Shown: positions 25,021 to 34,519 of the stretch, piece after piece
Layout: each line of letters starts with the position of its first letter
Position numbering within the stretch: position 1 is the first letter of the stretch
Origin: Clostridia bacterium
Lineage (GTDB): Bacteria; Bacillota; Clostridia; Christensenellales; Borkfalkiaceae
Assembly: GCA_017465865.1 (NCBI GenBank)
Contig: JAFTVF010000006.1
Location: 1 to 64,000, forward strand
DNA length: 64,000 nucleotides
Direction: 5' to 3'
Notes under the pieces: generated by a model
What the model saw: the letters and a program-made list of their open reading frames with translations, nothing else
Databases searched by the model: none
Told to the model about the DNA's origin: nothing
Made by a program: the position numbers and the translations under genes

Positions 25021-26301
25021 ATGAAAAAGAAACTGAAAAACAAGATAATCGTGTTCTTGTTGGCGTTGATGTCCTTGTTCATACTCGGCGGTTGTTCGCT
25101 CGGCGCGTCGCTTAATGACGTGAAAAAGGACTATAACCTCACGGCGCAGGTTACATATTATGCGAACGGCGGTGTGTTTAACAACTCCAAAACGCAAAAG
25201 GATATGTACTACACGGCAGGCTCGAAAGCCTTGAATATCGGCGTAGTCAATCCCACGAGCGGCAGCGTTTCGATCAGCAATTCCCAAGGCGAATTTGACG
25301 GCTGGTATTTCATAGAACTTGACGGGGAGGGCAATCCCGTGTTCGAGGACGAGGAAAAAGGGCTGTACAAGCTGACGGATAATAAAGTGGACTTTACGGT
25401 AGCGCTTGCTGACGGCGATCATTGGATCGTCGGCGCGAAATGGAAATCCTTGACGAATTTGAAAGTACAGATCGTCGTGGATACGGGGCTGACCGTTCCG
25501 TTTAATTCCGAGAAGATCAACAGCAGTATGAAACTTCCCGAGGGCGTATCGGAAAAGACGGGCGTTGTAAACGGCGATATTATCGGCGAGTTCGAATATA
25601 ACAGAAACGATCGCGTTTTCAAAAAGACCGAGCCGTTCACCGTAGCCGACAAATCGTTTACTTTCGTAGAATACTATCTCGACGAAGCATGCACGCAGCT
25701 TGCATTCCCGAGCGCAGCTAGCTATTATGAAAAGCAGGGCGAAAACGATACGATTTACGCAAAATATATCGCGGGTGAATGGACGATCGTGAAAGACGGC
25801 GTAACGGCGAGTACGATGTTTTCCGCTATGGCTTCGGGTAGATATTGGCTGATTGCGGATATCGATATGAGCGAGTACCCGTTGGAAAAGATCGTTTTGG
25901 CGACAGGTTGCGAAATTCAAGGCAACGGCAAAACGCTTTCTAATTTGAAGGTAAAGCGTGAACAGGGCATCGGCGCGGGAGATAACAACGTATATTCGTT
26001 GCTCGGAACGGTACAAGCGAGCGCGAAGATAGAAAACCTGACGATTGAAAACGTAACGATGACGTATAAAACCGTCGGCGAGTGCGAGATTTACTTTGTT
26101 TGCAACGAAATCGAAGCGGGCGCGACGATTACAAACGTTTCTATTAGTGGTAGTCTGACGGTGAAAAATCTTTCGGGCGGTAGCGTAACTAACCTTGAAA
26201 ACGGGCTTGATCACTGCCTGTACGGCGGATTTGCAAGCGATGCAGACTATACGGAAGAAAACGGTTTTAAGGTCGAATACGACTATATTACCGTAGAATA
26301 A
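25021..26301 (+). CDS. Lipoprotein of unknown function at the head of the opp operon
   Basis: 426 residues. A signal peptide ends in the lipobox LGGC (Cys25), so it should be anchored to the outer face of the membrane. Residues about 35-250 contain beta-rich segments with an InlB/MucBP-like feel (VTYYANGGVFNN, DGWYFIELDG). Residues about 285-410 look like right-handed beta-helix or GLUG-type repeats (GCEIQGNGKTLSNLKV, KIENLTIENVTMTY, ATITNVSISGSLTV). No enzyme motif is seen. As it lies 38 bases before oppA, it may present peptides or bind a surface ligand. The ATG at 25021 is used; a TTG one codon earlier is also in frame. Confidence 0.75.
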   Translation: MKKKLKNKIIVFLLALMSLFILGGCSLGASLNDVKKDYNLTAQVTYYANGGVFNNSKTQKDMYYTAGSKALNIGVVNPTSGSVSISNSQGEFDGWYFIELDGEGNPVFEDEEKGLYKLTDNKVDFTVALADGDHWIVGAKWKSLTNLKVQIVVDTGLTVPFNSEKINSSMKLPEGVSEKTGVVNGDIIGEFEYNRNDRVFKKTEPFTVADKSFTFVEYYLDEACTQLAFPSAASYYEKQGENDTIYAKYIAGEWTIVKDGVTASTMFSAMASGRYWLIADIDMSEYPLEKIVLATGCEIQGNGKTLSNLKVKREQGIGAGDNNVYSLLGTVQASAKIENLTIENVTMTYKTVGECEIYFVCNEIEAGATITNVSISGSLTVKNLSGGSVTNLENGLDHCLYGGFASDADYTEENGFKVEYDYITVE

Positions 26302-26339
26302 AAATAAAAAAGAAAAAATGAGAATCGGAGGAGATTTTT

Positions 26340-28931
26340 ATGAATAAATCAGTAAAAAGAATAAGCTGTTTATTGCTCGGTGGGCTGATGGCGTTTGGCG
26401 TTAGCGGTTGCGGCAACAAAAAGCAATCGTCCAGCGATCCCGAAAAAGTTCAGAAATACGATACGGAAACCCGTCCCATCGTATTTTCGACGGACGCGCT
26501 CGACGGCAACTTCAACCCCTTCTTTGCAACGTCCGCAACGGACAGCACGATTGCGGCAATGACGCAGGTCGGTATGTTGACGACGGATGAAAAGGGCAAC
26601 GTGGCTTGCGGTGAAGACGAGCCTACCGTCGTGCTTAGCTATACGCAAGACGAAGTGCAGTCGGGCGGGAAGACGTATACCGACTATGAATTCGTTATCA
26701 AGAACGGTATCAAATTCAGCGACGGCGTAGCGCTTACCATCAAAGACGTTCTGTTCAATCTGTACGTATACCTCGATCCTATGTACATGGGCTCGGCGAC
26801 CATCTATTCGACGGACATCGTCGGCTTGCAGGCGTACCGTTCGCAAAGCGAAGACAATACGCAGACCGACAGTGAAATGAAAGAAAGTTTTTACAGCGAG
26901 GCAGATACGAGAATTGATAACGTAGCCGAATATCTCGATACGAACAGCGATCGCGTATTTAATGCAGACGAAGAAGCGCAGATCAAAAAGGATATTGCCG
27001 CGCTGGTTGGCGAAACGACGGCAAAAGAAGTTTTGGGCGAAGTAGCCGATAACGGTCAAACGGATCTCGGCGGCGTATTCGGGGAAGATCTGAGAAGCGA
27101 TTGGAATTTGTACGCAGGTACGCAGGAAAGCTATAAAGAAAAATATACCTTTACGGAAGATTGGGAGATTTATCTGTTCAATCAAATGATCGTAAGCCGT
27201 ATCCCGAAAGTGGGCGGCGGTTACGAAACGGATGCGGACGGCAAATACAAGACCAGCCTTGACGAGGCAAACAACGGCGCAAAGCAGACGATTGAAGCCG
27301 CGATGGCGGATACAACGCTCGTAGCGCAGTATATGGAAGCAAATTCCTGTACGGAAGAAGAAGCGAAATACTACATTTCCCGCGATACGGCAATTGAACT
27401 CGTGTACGACAGCTATGCGGTAGCAAGCTATATTCCCACCATTTTCTACGGCTGGACGACGGGCGCGAATATCCGCGATCAGTTCGCTTCGGAAGAAATG
27501 ACGAAGTATTTCGAAGATAAAAAGAACAACAACGACGGTAAGCTGGTGGTAGAAAGCATTAGCGGTATCACGACGGGTAAAAAGGAAGTAAACGGCGAAG
27601 AGCACGATACCTTAAAGGTTCGTATCAACGGCGTAGACCCTAAGGCGATTTGGAACTTCGGCTTCTCCGTTGCGCCCATGCACTACTATTCCAACGCAGA
27701 AACGATCGCAAATACCGATTTCGGCGTAGATTTCGGTAATCAGCAATTCTTCGAAAAGGTATTGCAAGACCCCGATAAAAACGGTTTGCCCGTGGGTGCA
27801 GGTACGTACAAGGCAAGCAATGCCGACGGCGTAACCACCACGAGAAACAACTTCTATAAAAACAACTGGGTATACTTCGAAAGAAACGAGTATTTCGAAA
27901 CGCTCGGCGAGGGGATCAACAACGCGAATATTAAATACCTGCGTTACAGAGTCGTAGGTTCGGATAAGATCATGAACGCTTTGGAAACGGGCGCGATCGA
28001 CGTAGGTACGCCCAACGCGACCCCTGAAAATATCGCGGCTTTGGGTAAACTTCCTCAGCTCAACTACAAGACGACGGAAACCAACGGTTACGGTTACGTA
28101 GGCGTGAACGCAAAACACGTACCCGTGCTGGAAGTTCGCCGCGCGATCATGATGGCAATGAATACGGCGACCCCCGTAACCTCTTATTACACGGAAGATC
28201 TTGCCGACGTCGTATACCGTTCGATGTCCCGCACCTCTTGGGCATACCCCGAAGACGCAACGGAATATTACGAATATACGACAGAAAAAGCGAAGATTAC
28301 CGCAATGATAGAAAGTGCGGAATTGCCTGAAAACGGAGGACACACCGTAGATAAGGGTAGCGACGGTGTATACATCGTAGACAATAAACGTTTGGAATAT
28401 ATCTTCACGATCGCAGGCGAAACCACCGATCACCCCGCATACGAAATGTTTATGGATGCGGCGGATATGCTGAACGATTGCGGTTTTGATATTACCGTAG
28501 CCACCGACGTACAGGCGCTTGCAAAGCTCGCTTCGGGCGGTCTTGCGGTTTGGGCGGCGGCTTGGTCGTCTACGGTCGATCCCGACTTGTATCAGGTTTA
28601 CCATAAAGACAGTAAGGCAACCAGCGTGAAAAACTGGGGCTACGATGCAATTTTGAACGATAGTGCTTATTATTCCCGTGAAAATACTATTATTACGAGG
28701 TTGAGTAATACCATTGCACAGGCTCGTAAAACGTTAGATGAGGATCTTCGTACAACGTTGTATGCTTCTGCGCTCGACGATATTATGGAACTCGCGGTAG
28801 AGCTTCCCACCTATCAGAGAAACGACTGCGTGGTATACAATAACGAGCTGATCGATGCGGCAACGCTCAATCAGAACCCGACGGCATACCGCGGGGTAAC
28901 CGATAAGCTCTGGGAGATCAATTATAACTAA
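26340..28931 (+). CDS. oppA: Oligopeptide ABC transporter substrate-binding lipoprotein
   Basis: 863 residues with lipobox VSGC (Cys24), and the family 5 solute-binding fold: an early RPIVFSTDALDGNFNPFF segment, IKNGIKFSDGVALTIKDV, and the late GGLAVWAAAWSSTVDPDLYQVY. Captures peptides outside the cell for OppBCDF. The protein is much longer than the typical 520-600 residues; about 250 extra residues (roughly 170-440) rich in Asp, Glu and Thr separate the first and second lobe motifs. They look like an inserted domain with EF-hand-like DTNSDRVFNADEEAQI at about 199-214, a dockerin-like acidic loop. GGAGGA precedes the ATG. Confidence 0.9.
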   Translation: MNKSVKRISCLLLGGLMAFGVSGCGNKKQSSSDPEKVQKYDTETRPIVFSTDALDGNFNPFFATSATDSTIAAMTQVGMLTTDEKGNVACGEDEPTVVLSYTQDEVQSGGKTYTDYEFVIKNGIKFSDGVALTIKDVLFNLYVYLDPMYMGSATIYSTDIVGLQAYRSQSEDNTQTDSEMKESFYSEADTRIDNVAEYLDTNSDRVFNADEEAQIKKDIAALVGETTAKEVLGEVADNGQTDLGGVFGEDLRSDWNLYAGTQESYKEKYTFTEDWEIYLFNQMIVSRIPKVGGGYETDADGKYKTSLDEANNGAKQTIEAAMADTTLVAQYMEANSCTEEEAKYYISRDTAIELVYDSYAVASYIPTIFYGWTTGANIRDQFASEEMTKYFEDKKNNNDGKLVVESISGITTGKKEVNGEEHDTLKVRINGVDPKAIWNFGFSVAPMHYYSNAETIANTDFGVDFGNQQFFEKVLQDPDKNGLPVGAGTYKASNADGVTTTRNNFYKNNWVYFERNEYFETLGEGINNANIKYLRYRVVGSDKIMNALETGAIDVGTPNATPENIAALGKLPQLNYKTTETNGYGYVGVNAKHVPVLEVRRAIMMAMNTATPVTSYYTEDLADVVYRSMSRTSWAYPEDATEYYEYTTEKAKITAMIESAELPENGGHTVDKGSDGVYIVDNKRLEYIFTIAGETTDHPAYEMFMDAADMLNDCGFDITVATDVQALAKLASGGLAVWAAAWSSTVDPDLYQVYHKDSKATSVKNWGYDAILNDSAYYSRENTIITRLSNTIAQARKTLDEDLRTTLYASALDDIMELAVELPTYQRNDCVVYNNELIDAATLNQNPTAYRGVTDKLWEINYN

Positions 28932-28978
28932 TAGGCAACCTTAATTTCGAAAAATAAACGAAAAGAGATGAAAGACAG

Positions 28979-29962
28979 ATGTTAAAATACTGTATAAAAA
29001 GAATTCTTCTTTCTTTGCTGATACTGCTGGGCGTATCGTTGATCTTGTACGTTCTCGTGCGCCTGATGCCTGCTGATTATCTTCTCGACAAGGCAATCAG
29101 CAGCGTAGGCAGTACGGGCGGCGACGTGCAGGCAAGATACGAAGAATTAAAGGCGTATTACGGCTTGGACGGTAATATTATACAAGGGTATTGGGATTGG
29201 CTGACGAAATTCCTTTCGGGAGATTTCGGCACGTCCTTTAAGTACAACAGACCCGTCGAAGACGTTATCTTCGAGAATATGGGCGTATCGTTCGGGATCT
29301 CGCTCGTAGCGCTCGTGCTCGAACTTATCATTGCGATCCCGCTCGGTATCAAGTGCGCTTGCAATCAATACGGCAAACTCGACTATACGGTTACCGTAAT
29401 TACCATGATCGGTATTTCTTTCCCGACGTTCTTCCTCGGCAGTATCGTGATCAAGATCTTTGCGATTGACCTTGGCTGGTTCGAAGTCGGCGGTCTGCAA
29501 TCCAACCTGCCCGTAGGGGCAAGCGATTGGACGCAGTTTACGGATATGCTGTGGCACTTGGTATTGCCTATGTTCACGCTCGTCGTGCTTTCGATCGGCA
29601 GCTGGATGCGCTATACGCGTACCAACACGCTGGAAGTACTCAACGCAGACTACATACGTACCGCGCGCGCAAAGGGCTTATCCGAAAATTCCGTCGTGTA
29701 CAAGCACGTATTCAGAAACACGCTGATCCCGCTCGTAACCGTGCTCGCGGGCACGCTTCCGTCGCTGTTTGGCGGTGCGATGATCACCGAAACGGTATTC
29801 GATATCCCGGGGATCGGTAACATTGCCTACAACGCAATGCGTGCGGGCGATATCCCGTTCATTATGGGCTATAATATGTTTATCGCCGTATTGACGGTCA
29901 TCGGTATTCTGCTTACCGATATCATGTACGCCGTGGTCGATCCGCGTGTGAAGCTGGCGTAA
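28979..29962 (+). CDS. oppB: Oligopeptide ABC transporter permease
   Basis: 327 residues, six membrane segments, first at about 9-29. The loop that contacts the ATPases has the pattern DYIRTARAKGLSENSVVYKHVFRN, given as TARAKGLSENSVVYKHV, followed by FDIPGIGNIAYNAMRAGD typical of OppB/DppB. Forms the channel with OppC in the cytoplasmic membrane. It lies 47 bases after oppA and 12 bases before oppC. Confidence 0.95.
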   Translation: MLKYCIKRILLSLLILLGVSLILYVLVRLMPADYLLDKAISSVGSTGGDVQARYEELKAYYGLDGNIIQGYWDWLTKFLSGDFGTSFKYNRPVEDVIFENMGVSFGISLVALVLELIIAIPLGIKCACNQYGKLDYTVTVITMIGISFPTFFLGSIVIKIFAIDLGWFEVGGLQSNLPVGASDWTQFTDMLWHLVLPMFTLVVLSIGSWMRYTRTNTLEVLNADYIRTARAKGLSENSVVYKHVFRNTLIPLVTVLAGTLPSLFGGAMITETVFDIPGIGNIAYNAMRAGDIPFIMGYNMFIAVLTVIGILLTDIMYAVVDPRVKLA

Positions 29963-29974
29963 AGGAGGGCGGTT

Positions 29975-31051
29975 ATGGAAGAAGAAAAGAAAAATATCCT
30001 TTCGGAAGAATTGCCCGAAGAAACGTCGGCGGCAGAGGATCTGCACGGCGAAAACCTCAACGACCGCGTGCGCGTACTTTCGCCCGGTATGATGGTTGCG
30101 AAACGGTTTTTCCGTTCCAAGCTCTCTATCGTCGGGCTGGTTATGCTCATTGCGCTGTTCCTGTTCTCGTTCGTAGGGCCTGTGTTCTCGAAATGGGCGG
30201 ACGGCGGCGATCCCGTGAAAGATACGGAAAACGTGAAAGAAATCGTTCTGCCGTCGAGAATCGACTACGTTACCGAAGACGGCGAGAAAGTCGTTGCTTA
30301 CGATATCACGGTGGAAATCCCCGACTGGAACCGCCGCGGCGATATTTCCGCGGAGCATTGGCTGGGTACGGACGATTCGGGCTACGACCTGTTTACGAAT
30401 TTGATGCTCGGCGGGCGTATTTCGCTGACGATCGGTTTCGTGGTTGTCATTCTCGAAGCGCTCATCGGCGTAATTTTAGGCGGTATTGCAGGCTATTTCG
30501 GCGGTTGGGTCGATCAGGTGATTATGCGTATCGTCGATATTCTAAGCTGTATCCCGACCATTCCCATCATGCTGATCTTGTCGGCTACGCTGACCTCGCT
30601 CGGTATCCTCGATATCAGCAGACTATATTACATGATGATCGTGCTAACGCTATTCGGTTGGACGGGCATTGCAAGGCTTGTCCGCGGACAGATTTTGTCT
30701 TTGCGCGAGCAAGAATTTATGCTCGCGGCGAAATGCTCGGGCTTGTCTACTTACCGTAAAATATTCAAGCATTTGATCCCCAACGTTATGCCGCAACTTA
30801 TCGTATCGATGACGATGGGCTTGGGCAGCATTATCCTCACCGAAGCAACGCTTGGGTACCTCGGTTTGGGCGCGCCGCTCGGCACGCCTACGTGGGGCGC
30901 GATGATCAGCGCGGCTTCCAAGCTCGAATACCTTTCGGGATACCCGAATTTCTGGGTTCCGCCCGGAATTTGTATCACGCTTGCGATTTTGGCTTTCAAC
31001 TTCGTCGGCGACGGTCTGCGCGACGCGTTCGACCCGAAAATGAAGAGGTGA
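29975..31051 (+). CDS. oppC: Oligopeptide ABC transporter permease
   Basis: 358 residues. An N-terminal cytoplasmic stretch (about 1-40) precedes the first membrane segment. A large outer loop follows (about 65-135, with EHWLGTDDSGYDLFT typical of OppC/DppC), then five more segments with the coupling motif AAKCSGLSTYRKIFKHLIPN and the C-terminal GLGAPLGTPTWGAM. It is a little longer than average because of the N-terminal stretch and the outer loop. AGGAGGG precedes the ATG. Confidence 0.95.
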   Translation: MEEEKKNILSEELPEETSAAEDLHGENLNDRVRVLSPGMMVAKRFFRSKLSIVGLVMLIALFLFSFVGPVFSKWADGGDPVKDTENVKEIVLPSRIDYVTEDGEKVVAYDITVEIPDWNRRGDISAEHWLGTDDSGYDLFTNLMLGGRISLTIGFVVVILEALIGVILGGIAGYFGGWVDQVIMRIVDILSCIPTIPIMLILSATLTSLGILDISRLYYMMIVLTLFGWTGIARLVRGQILSLREQEFMLAAKCSGLSTYRKIFKHLIPNVMPQLIVSMTMGLGSIILTEATLGYLGLGAPLGTPTWGAMISAASKLEYLSGYPNFWVPPGICITLAILAFNFVGDGLRDAFDPKMKR

Positions 31052-31055
31052 TATA

Positions 31056-32342
31056 ATGGCAGAAAAGAATACGAAATCACATTATATTTCCGCGAAAGAA
31101 TCCCGAAAAATCGCTAAGCAAAACGTTAAAATTACCAAGGCTTTCGAGAAACGCAAAAAGAGAAAGAACGTCGAAACGGAGTATCTTTCCGAAATGAAAG
31201 ACCCGAAAAATATCGTTGAATTCGACGATCTTCACACCTATTTCTACACCGATACGGGGGTCGTTAAGGCTGTCAACGGCGTTACGTTCTCTATCCCCGC
31301 AGGCTCGACGGTCGGCGTGGTAGGGGAATCGGGTTGCGGGAAAAGCGTTACCTCGCTTTCGTTGATGCAGCTCGTCCAAGGCCCCAGCGGTCAGATCGTA
31401 GACGGCTCGATCCGTTTCCGCACTAACGCGTTCCGCCGCGATAAAGCGGGCAAAAAGATCCCCGTTTACGAAACGGAGGAAGTGAACGGCGAGCTGGTCG
31501 TAAAGCGCGACGAAAAGGGCAGACCTATAAAGAAGAAAGACGCGCTCGGCGGTACGATGTACGAAATGGACGAAAAGGTATACGATATCGCGAAAATGCC
31601 CTTGGAAGCAATGCGTTCCATTCGCGGTAGAGAGATCGCGATGATCTTCCAAGAACCCATGACGTCGCTCAATCCCGTATTCACGATCGGAAATCAGCTT
31701 GACGAGGTCGCGTTCTTGCATATCGAGGGCATCTCCAAAGCCGACGCGAAAAAGCGCAGTATCGAAATGCTCAACCTCGTGGGTATTGCAGACCCCGAGG
31801 GCGTATACAAAAAATTCCCGCACGAACTCTCGGGCGGTATGCGCCAACGCGTTATGATCGCCATGGCGCTTCTGTGCAATCCCCGTTTGATTATTGCGGA
31901 CGAGCCTACGACGGCGCTCGACGTTACCATTCAAGCGCAGATCTTGGACCTGCTTCGCGAGATCAAGACCAAGATCAACGGTTCGATCATGCTGATCACG
32001 CACGATTTGGGCGTGGTTGCGGAAATGGCGGACTTCGTCGTGGTTATGTACGCGGGTAAGGTGATTGAAATGGGTACAGCGGAGGATATTTTCGACAATC
32101 CTTTGCACCCGTACACGATCGGCTTGCAAAAGAGCAAACCCACGGTAGACGGCGAAGTGGAATCGCTGTACTGTATTCCGGGCTTCGTTCCCAATCCCGT
32201 GGATATGCCCAACTATTGTTATTTCCGCGACAGATGCGAAAAATGCCGTAAGGAATGTGCGGGCGAATATCCGCACCTGATCAAGGTCTCGGATACGCAC
32301 AGCGTAGCTTGTTATCTTTATAAAGAGGAGGGAAAGAAATGA
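31056..32342 (+). CDS. oppD: Oligopeptide ABC transporter ATPase with N-terminal extension and insertion
   Basis: 428 residues against the usual 330-360. Walker A GESGCGKS (90-97), Q-loop Gln199, signature LSGGMRQR (258-265), Walker B LIIADEP (278-284) and H-loop His316 are all intact, so it should be active. The C-terminal oligopeptide-family domain with cysteines (CYFRDRCEKCRKEC) is present and may hold an Fe-S cluster, as found for related transporters. The extras are a basic N-terminal extension of about 50 residues (Lys-rich, coiled-coil-like) and a 55-60 residue charged insertion (about 122-180) between Walker A and the Q-loop. Confidence 0.93.
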   Translation: MAEKNTKSHYISAKESRKIAKQNVKITKAFEKRKKRKNVETEYLSEMKDPKNIVEFDDLHTYFYTDTGVVKAVNGVTFSIPAGSTVGVVGESGCGKSVTSLSLMQLVQGPSGQIVDGSIRFRTNAFRRDKAGKKIPVYETEEVNGELVVKRDEKGRPIKKKDALGGTMYEMDEKVYDIAKMPLEAMRSIRGREIAMIFQEPMTSLNPVFTIGNQLDEVAFLHIEGISKADAKKRSIEMLNLVGIADPEGVYKKFPHELSGGMRQRVMIAMALLCNPRLIIADEPTTALDVTIQAQILDLLREIKTKINGSIMLITHDLGVVAEMADFVVVMYAGKVIEMGTAEDIFDNPLHPYTIGLQKSKPTVDGEVESLYCIPGFVPNPVDMPNYCYFRDRCEKCRKECAGEYPHLIKVSDTHSVACYLYKEEGKK

Positions 32343-33409
32343 TGGAAAACGAAGTTCTCTCTTCTGAGGTTTTGCTCGAAGTCAAAAACCTGAAAAAATA
32401 CTTCGTCGTCGGTAAGACCTTTTTAGGTAAGCCCAACGCATTCCTCAAAGCCGTAGACAACGTGTCCTTTACCTTAAAAAAGGGTAAAACGTTGGGTATC
32501 GTAGGCGAATCGGGCTGCGGTAAAACGACGATGGGCCGCACCATTTTACGACTTTACGACGTAACGGACGGCGAGGTTATCTTCAAGGGACAGGAAGTTT
32601 CTAAACTTTCGAATAGAGAGTTTGATAAGCTCCGCCCGAATATGCAAATGATCTTCCAAGACCCGTACGCGAGTCTTTCGCCCCGTCTTACGGTAGGCGA
32701 GATCATCGGCGAAGCGGCGCGTCAGCACGGTTTGGTCGATAAAGCACATTTCCGCGATTACGTACTTGACGTTATGAAAATGTGCGGTTTACAGCCCCAT
32801 TATTTCGAGCGTTATCCGCATGAATTTTCGGGCGGTCAAAGACAGCGTATCTGTATCGCGCGCGCACTTGCGTTGAAACCCGAGCTTGTCATTTGCGACG
32901 AGCCCGTTTCCGCGCTCGACGTATCCATTCAAGCGCAGATTATCAATATGCTCAAAGACTTGCAAAAAGAGTTGGGCTTGACCTACGTGTTCATTTCGCA
33001 CGACCTTTCCGTCGTAAAGCATATTTCCGACGAAGTCGGCGTTATGTACCTTGGCAGTATGGTGGAATACGGCGAAAAGGAGCGTATTTTCAACAATACC
33101 TTGCACCCGTATACGCAGGCGTTGTTCTCCGCTGTTCCCGTGCCCAACCCGCACGTGAAGATGAACCGCGTGATCTTGAAAGGGGATATTCCCTCGCCCG
33201 TCAATCCGCCCAAAGGTTGTAAATTCCATACCCGTTGCGACAAGTGTATGGAGATCTGTAAATCCGTTCCGCCCAAGTATAAAGAAGTGGAAGCAGGACA
33301 TTTCTGCGCATGCCATCTCTACGACACGGCAGAGGATATTGCGGAATACGAGCGTATGCAAGCGGAAGAACTCGTCGCAAGCGAACCGCTGACGGCAGAA
33401 ACCGAATAA
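32339..33409 (+). CDS. oppF: Oligopeptide ABC transporter ATPase
   Basis: 356 residues, close to normal for OppF. Walker A GESGCGKT (56-63), Q-loop in MIFQDPYASLSPRLTVG, signature FSGGQRQR, Walker B LVICDEPVSALDVS, H-loop in FISHDLSVV. The C-terminal domain has GCKFHTRCDKCMEIC, the cysteine cluster of this family. Pairs with OppD on the inner face of the membrane. Its ATG overlaps the end of oppD by 4 bases. Confidence 0.95.
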   Translation: MMENEVLSSEVLLEVKNLKKYFVVGKTFLGKPNAFLKAVDNVSFTLKKGKTLGIVGESGCGKTTMGRTILRLYDVTDGEVIFKGQEVSKLSNREFDKLRPNMQMIFQDPYASLSPRLTVGEIIGEAARQHGLVDKAHFRDYVLDVMKMCGLQPHYFERYPHEFSGGQRQRICIARALALKPELVICDEPVSALDVSIQAQIINMLKDLQKELGLTYVFISHDLSVVKHISDEVGVMYLGSMVEYGEKERIFNNTLHPYTQALFSAVPVPNPHVKMNRVILKGDIPSPVNPPKGCKFHTRCDKCMEICKSVPPKYKEVEAGHFCACHLYDTAEDIAEYERMQAEELVASEPLTAETE

Positions 33410-33431
33410 GCGGTATTTCCTCGGAGGCACG

Positions 33432-33683
33432 ATGGCAAAGAAGAAAAAGGAAAAGGAACGCGTAGAGCTGGATATGGAAACGACGGTCGCGAATATGAAC
33501 GTCGAGGGGTTCAGCTGGTACGATCCCAACCGAAAGAACAACAAAACGCAGAAAACAACCGTTTCGCGCAAGGAATACAGGGCAATGGTCCGCGGCGCAT
33601 TCCGCGCCATGCTTCCTATGTTCGCTTGTATCATTGCGGGCGCGTGCCTGATGGTTTTGCTTGCCTATTTGTGGCTGAAATAA
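33432..33683 (+). CDS. Small single-pass membrane protein at the end of the opp operon
   Basis: 83 residues, not recognised. A Lys/Glu-rich start (MAKKKKEKERVELDMETT), a short aromatic segment GFSWYDPNR, a basic stretch, and one membrane segment at about 60-80 reaching the C-terminus. This is a tail-anchored layout with the bulk in the cytoplasm. GGAGG lies 5-6 bases before the ATG. Position suggests a transporter accessory or adaptor, but no family evidence supports this. Confidence 0.65.
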   Translation: MAKKKKEKERVELDMETTVANMNVEGFSWYDPNRKNNKTQKTTVSRKEYRAMVRGAFRAMLPMFACIIAGACLMVLLAYLWLK

Positions 33684-33688
33684 AAAAC

Positions 33689-33714
33689 AAACGCTCCGAA
33701 AAATCGGAGCGTTT
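33689..33714. terminator. Bidirectional terminator after the opp operon
   Basis: Perfect 11-bp stem AAACGCTCCGA (33689-33699) / TCGGAGCGTTT (33704-33714) with an AAAA loop. It serves the opp operon and the converging lipoprotein gene. Confidence 0.9.
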
Positions 33715-33722
33715 CCGTTTTA

Positions 33723-34406
33723 TTACGATTGCCGTTTCGCTAAAATTTTTCCCGTTTTCGCATTGATCAAAAACGCGTTCACCCGTTCTTCCCGATCGAT
33801 AATCCCAACGTAATAATAGGGCGAATCCTCGTAGATAAGCCGTAGATGGATCTCTCCCGCAAAACCGTATTTATCCGTCATGGATTTGAAAAGCTCGGTT
33901 TCGGCTTGTTCAAGGCTTTTTAGCACCGTTTCGGGCGCGAGCGTGTTCTCGTCAACGACGGACAGAGCGTTCATTTCCAGCTCGGTATCTCCGTATTTTA
34001 TCACGCAAGGCAAAGCGGACAGCTCGGAGATATCCAAGGTGCACGAGAAATAATAATCGCCTTTTACGTTATCGAACGACATTTCCCCGCCGTATTCTCG
34101 GCCGTCTGCGCGAAAAGCAAGATTGCAAACCTTATCCCCCTCGGGCGCAGTTAGGCGTATTTCCGTCAAAGCCGTCGTTTCGTTCGGCACGCCGTCCGCA
34201 GCATAAGGCGTTTCTTTGGTTACGGAAAATATGCGTAGAGAAAAACCGTCGGTTTCGGCAAGGAAAATATTATTTCTAAGCTCCGAAACGTAGTCGAAAT
34301 AGTTTACGGACTGCTTACAGGCAGAAAAAAGCAGGAGCAAAGAGATACACAGCCACGCCCCGAGAACGCGGAAAAGGCGTGATTTTTTCACAAAAAAAGT
34401 TTTCAT
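33723..34406 (-). CDS. Lipoprotein of unknown function (227 aa)
   Basis: Not recognised. A signal peptide with a basic start and a long hydrophobic core ends in FSAC (Cys30), a lipobox. The mature part is beta-rich (FSLRIFSVTKETPY, LTEIRLTAPEGDKV), and the C-terminus has YYYVGIIDREERVNAFLIN followed by AKTGKILAKR, a PepSY/YpmB-like strand pattern. This suggests an inhibitor-like or adhesion fold, with low certainty. It lies alone, with no recognisable promoter before it apart from AT-rich sequence shared with the next divergent gene. Confidence 0.7.
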   Translation of the reverse strand: MKTFFVKKSRLFRVLGAWLCISLLLLFSACKQSVNYFDYVSELRNNIFLAETDGFSLRIFSVTKETPYAADGVPNETTALTEIRLTAPEGDKVCNLAFRADGREYGGEMSFDNVKGDYYFSCTLDISELSALPCVIKYGDTELEMNALSVVDENTLAPETVLKSLEQAETELFKSMTDKYGFAGEIHLRLIYEDSPYYYVGIIDREERVNAFLINAKTGKILAKRQS

Positions 34407-34462
34407 AGTCCATTATATTAAAAAAAGGTGCAAAACATACCAAACAAAATTCGTTTATACAG

Positions 34463-34491
34463 TTGATTTTTTGTTCTTAATGTGCTAAAAT
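34463..34491 (+). promoter_or_regulatory. Promoter of the 201-residue membrane protein gene
   Basis: TTGATT (34463-34468), 17-base spacer, TAAAAT (34486-34491), 28 bases before the ATG. Confidence 0.75.
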
Positions 34492-34519
34492 AATATAAAT
34501 ACAGTGGGAGGAAGCAACT

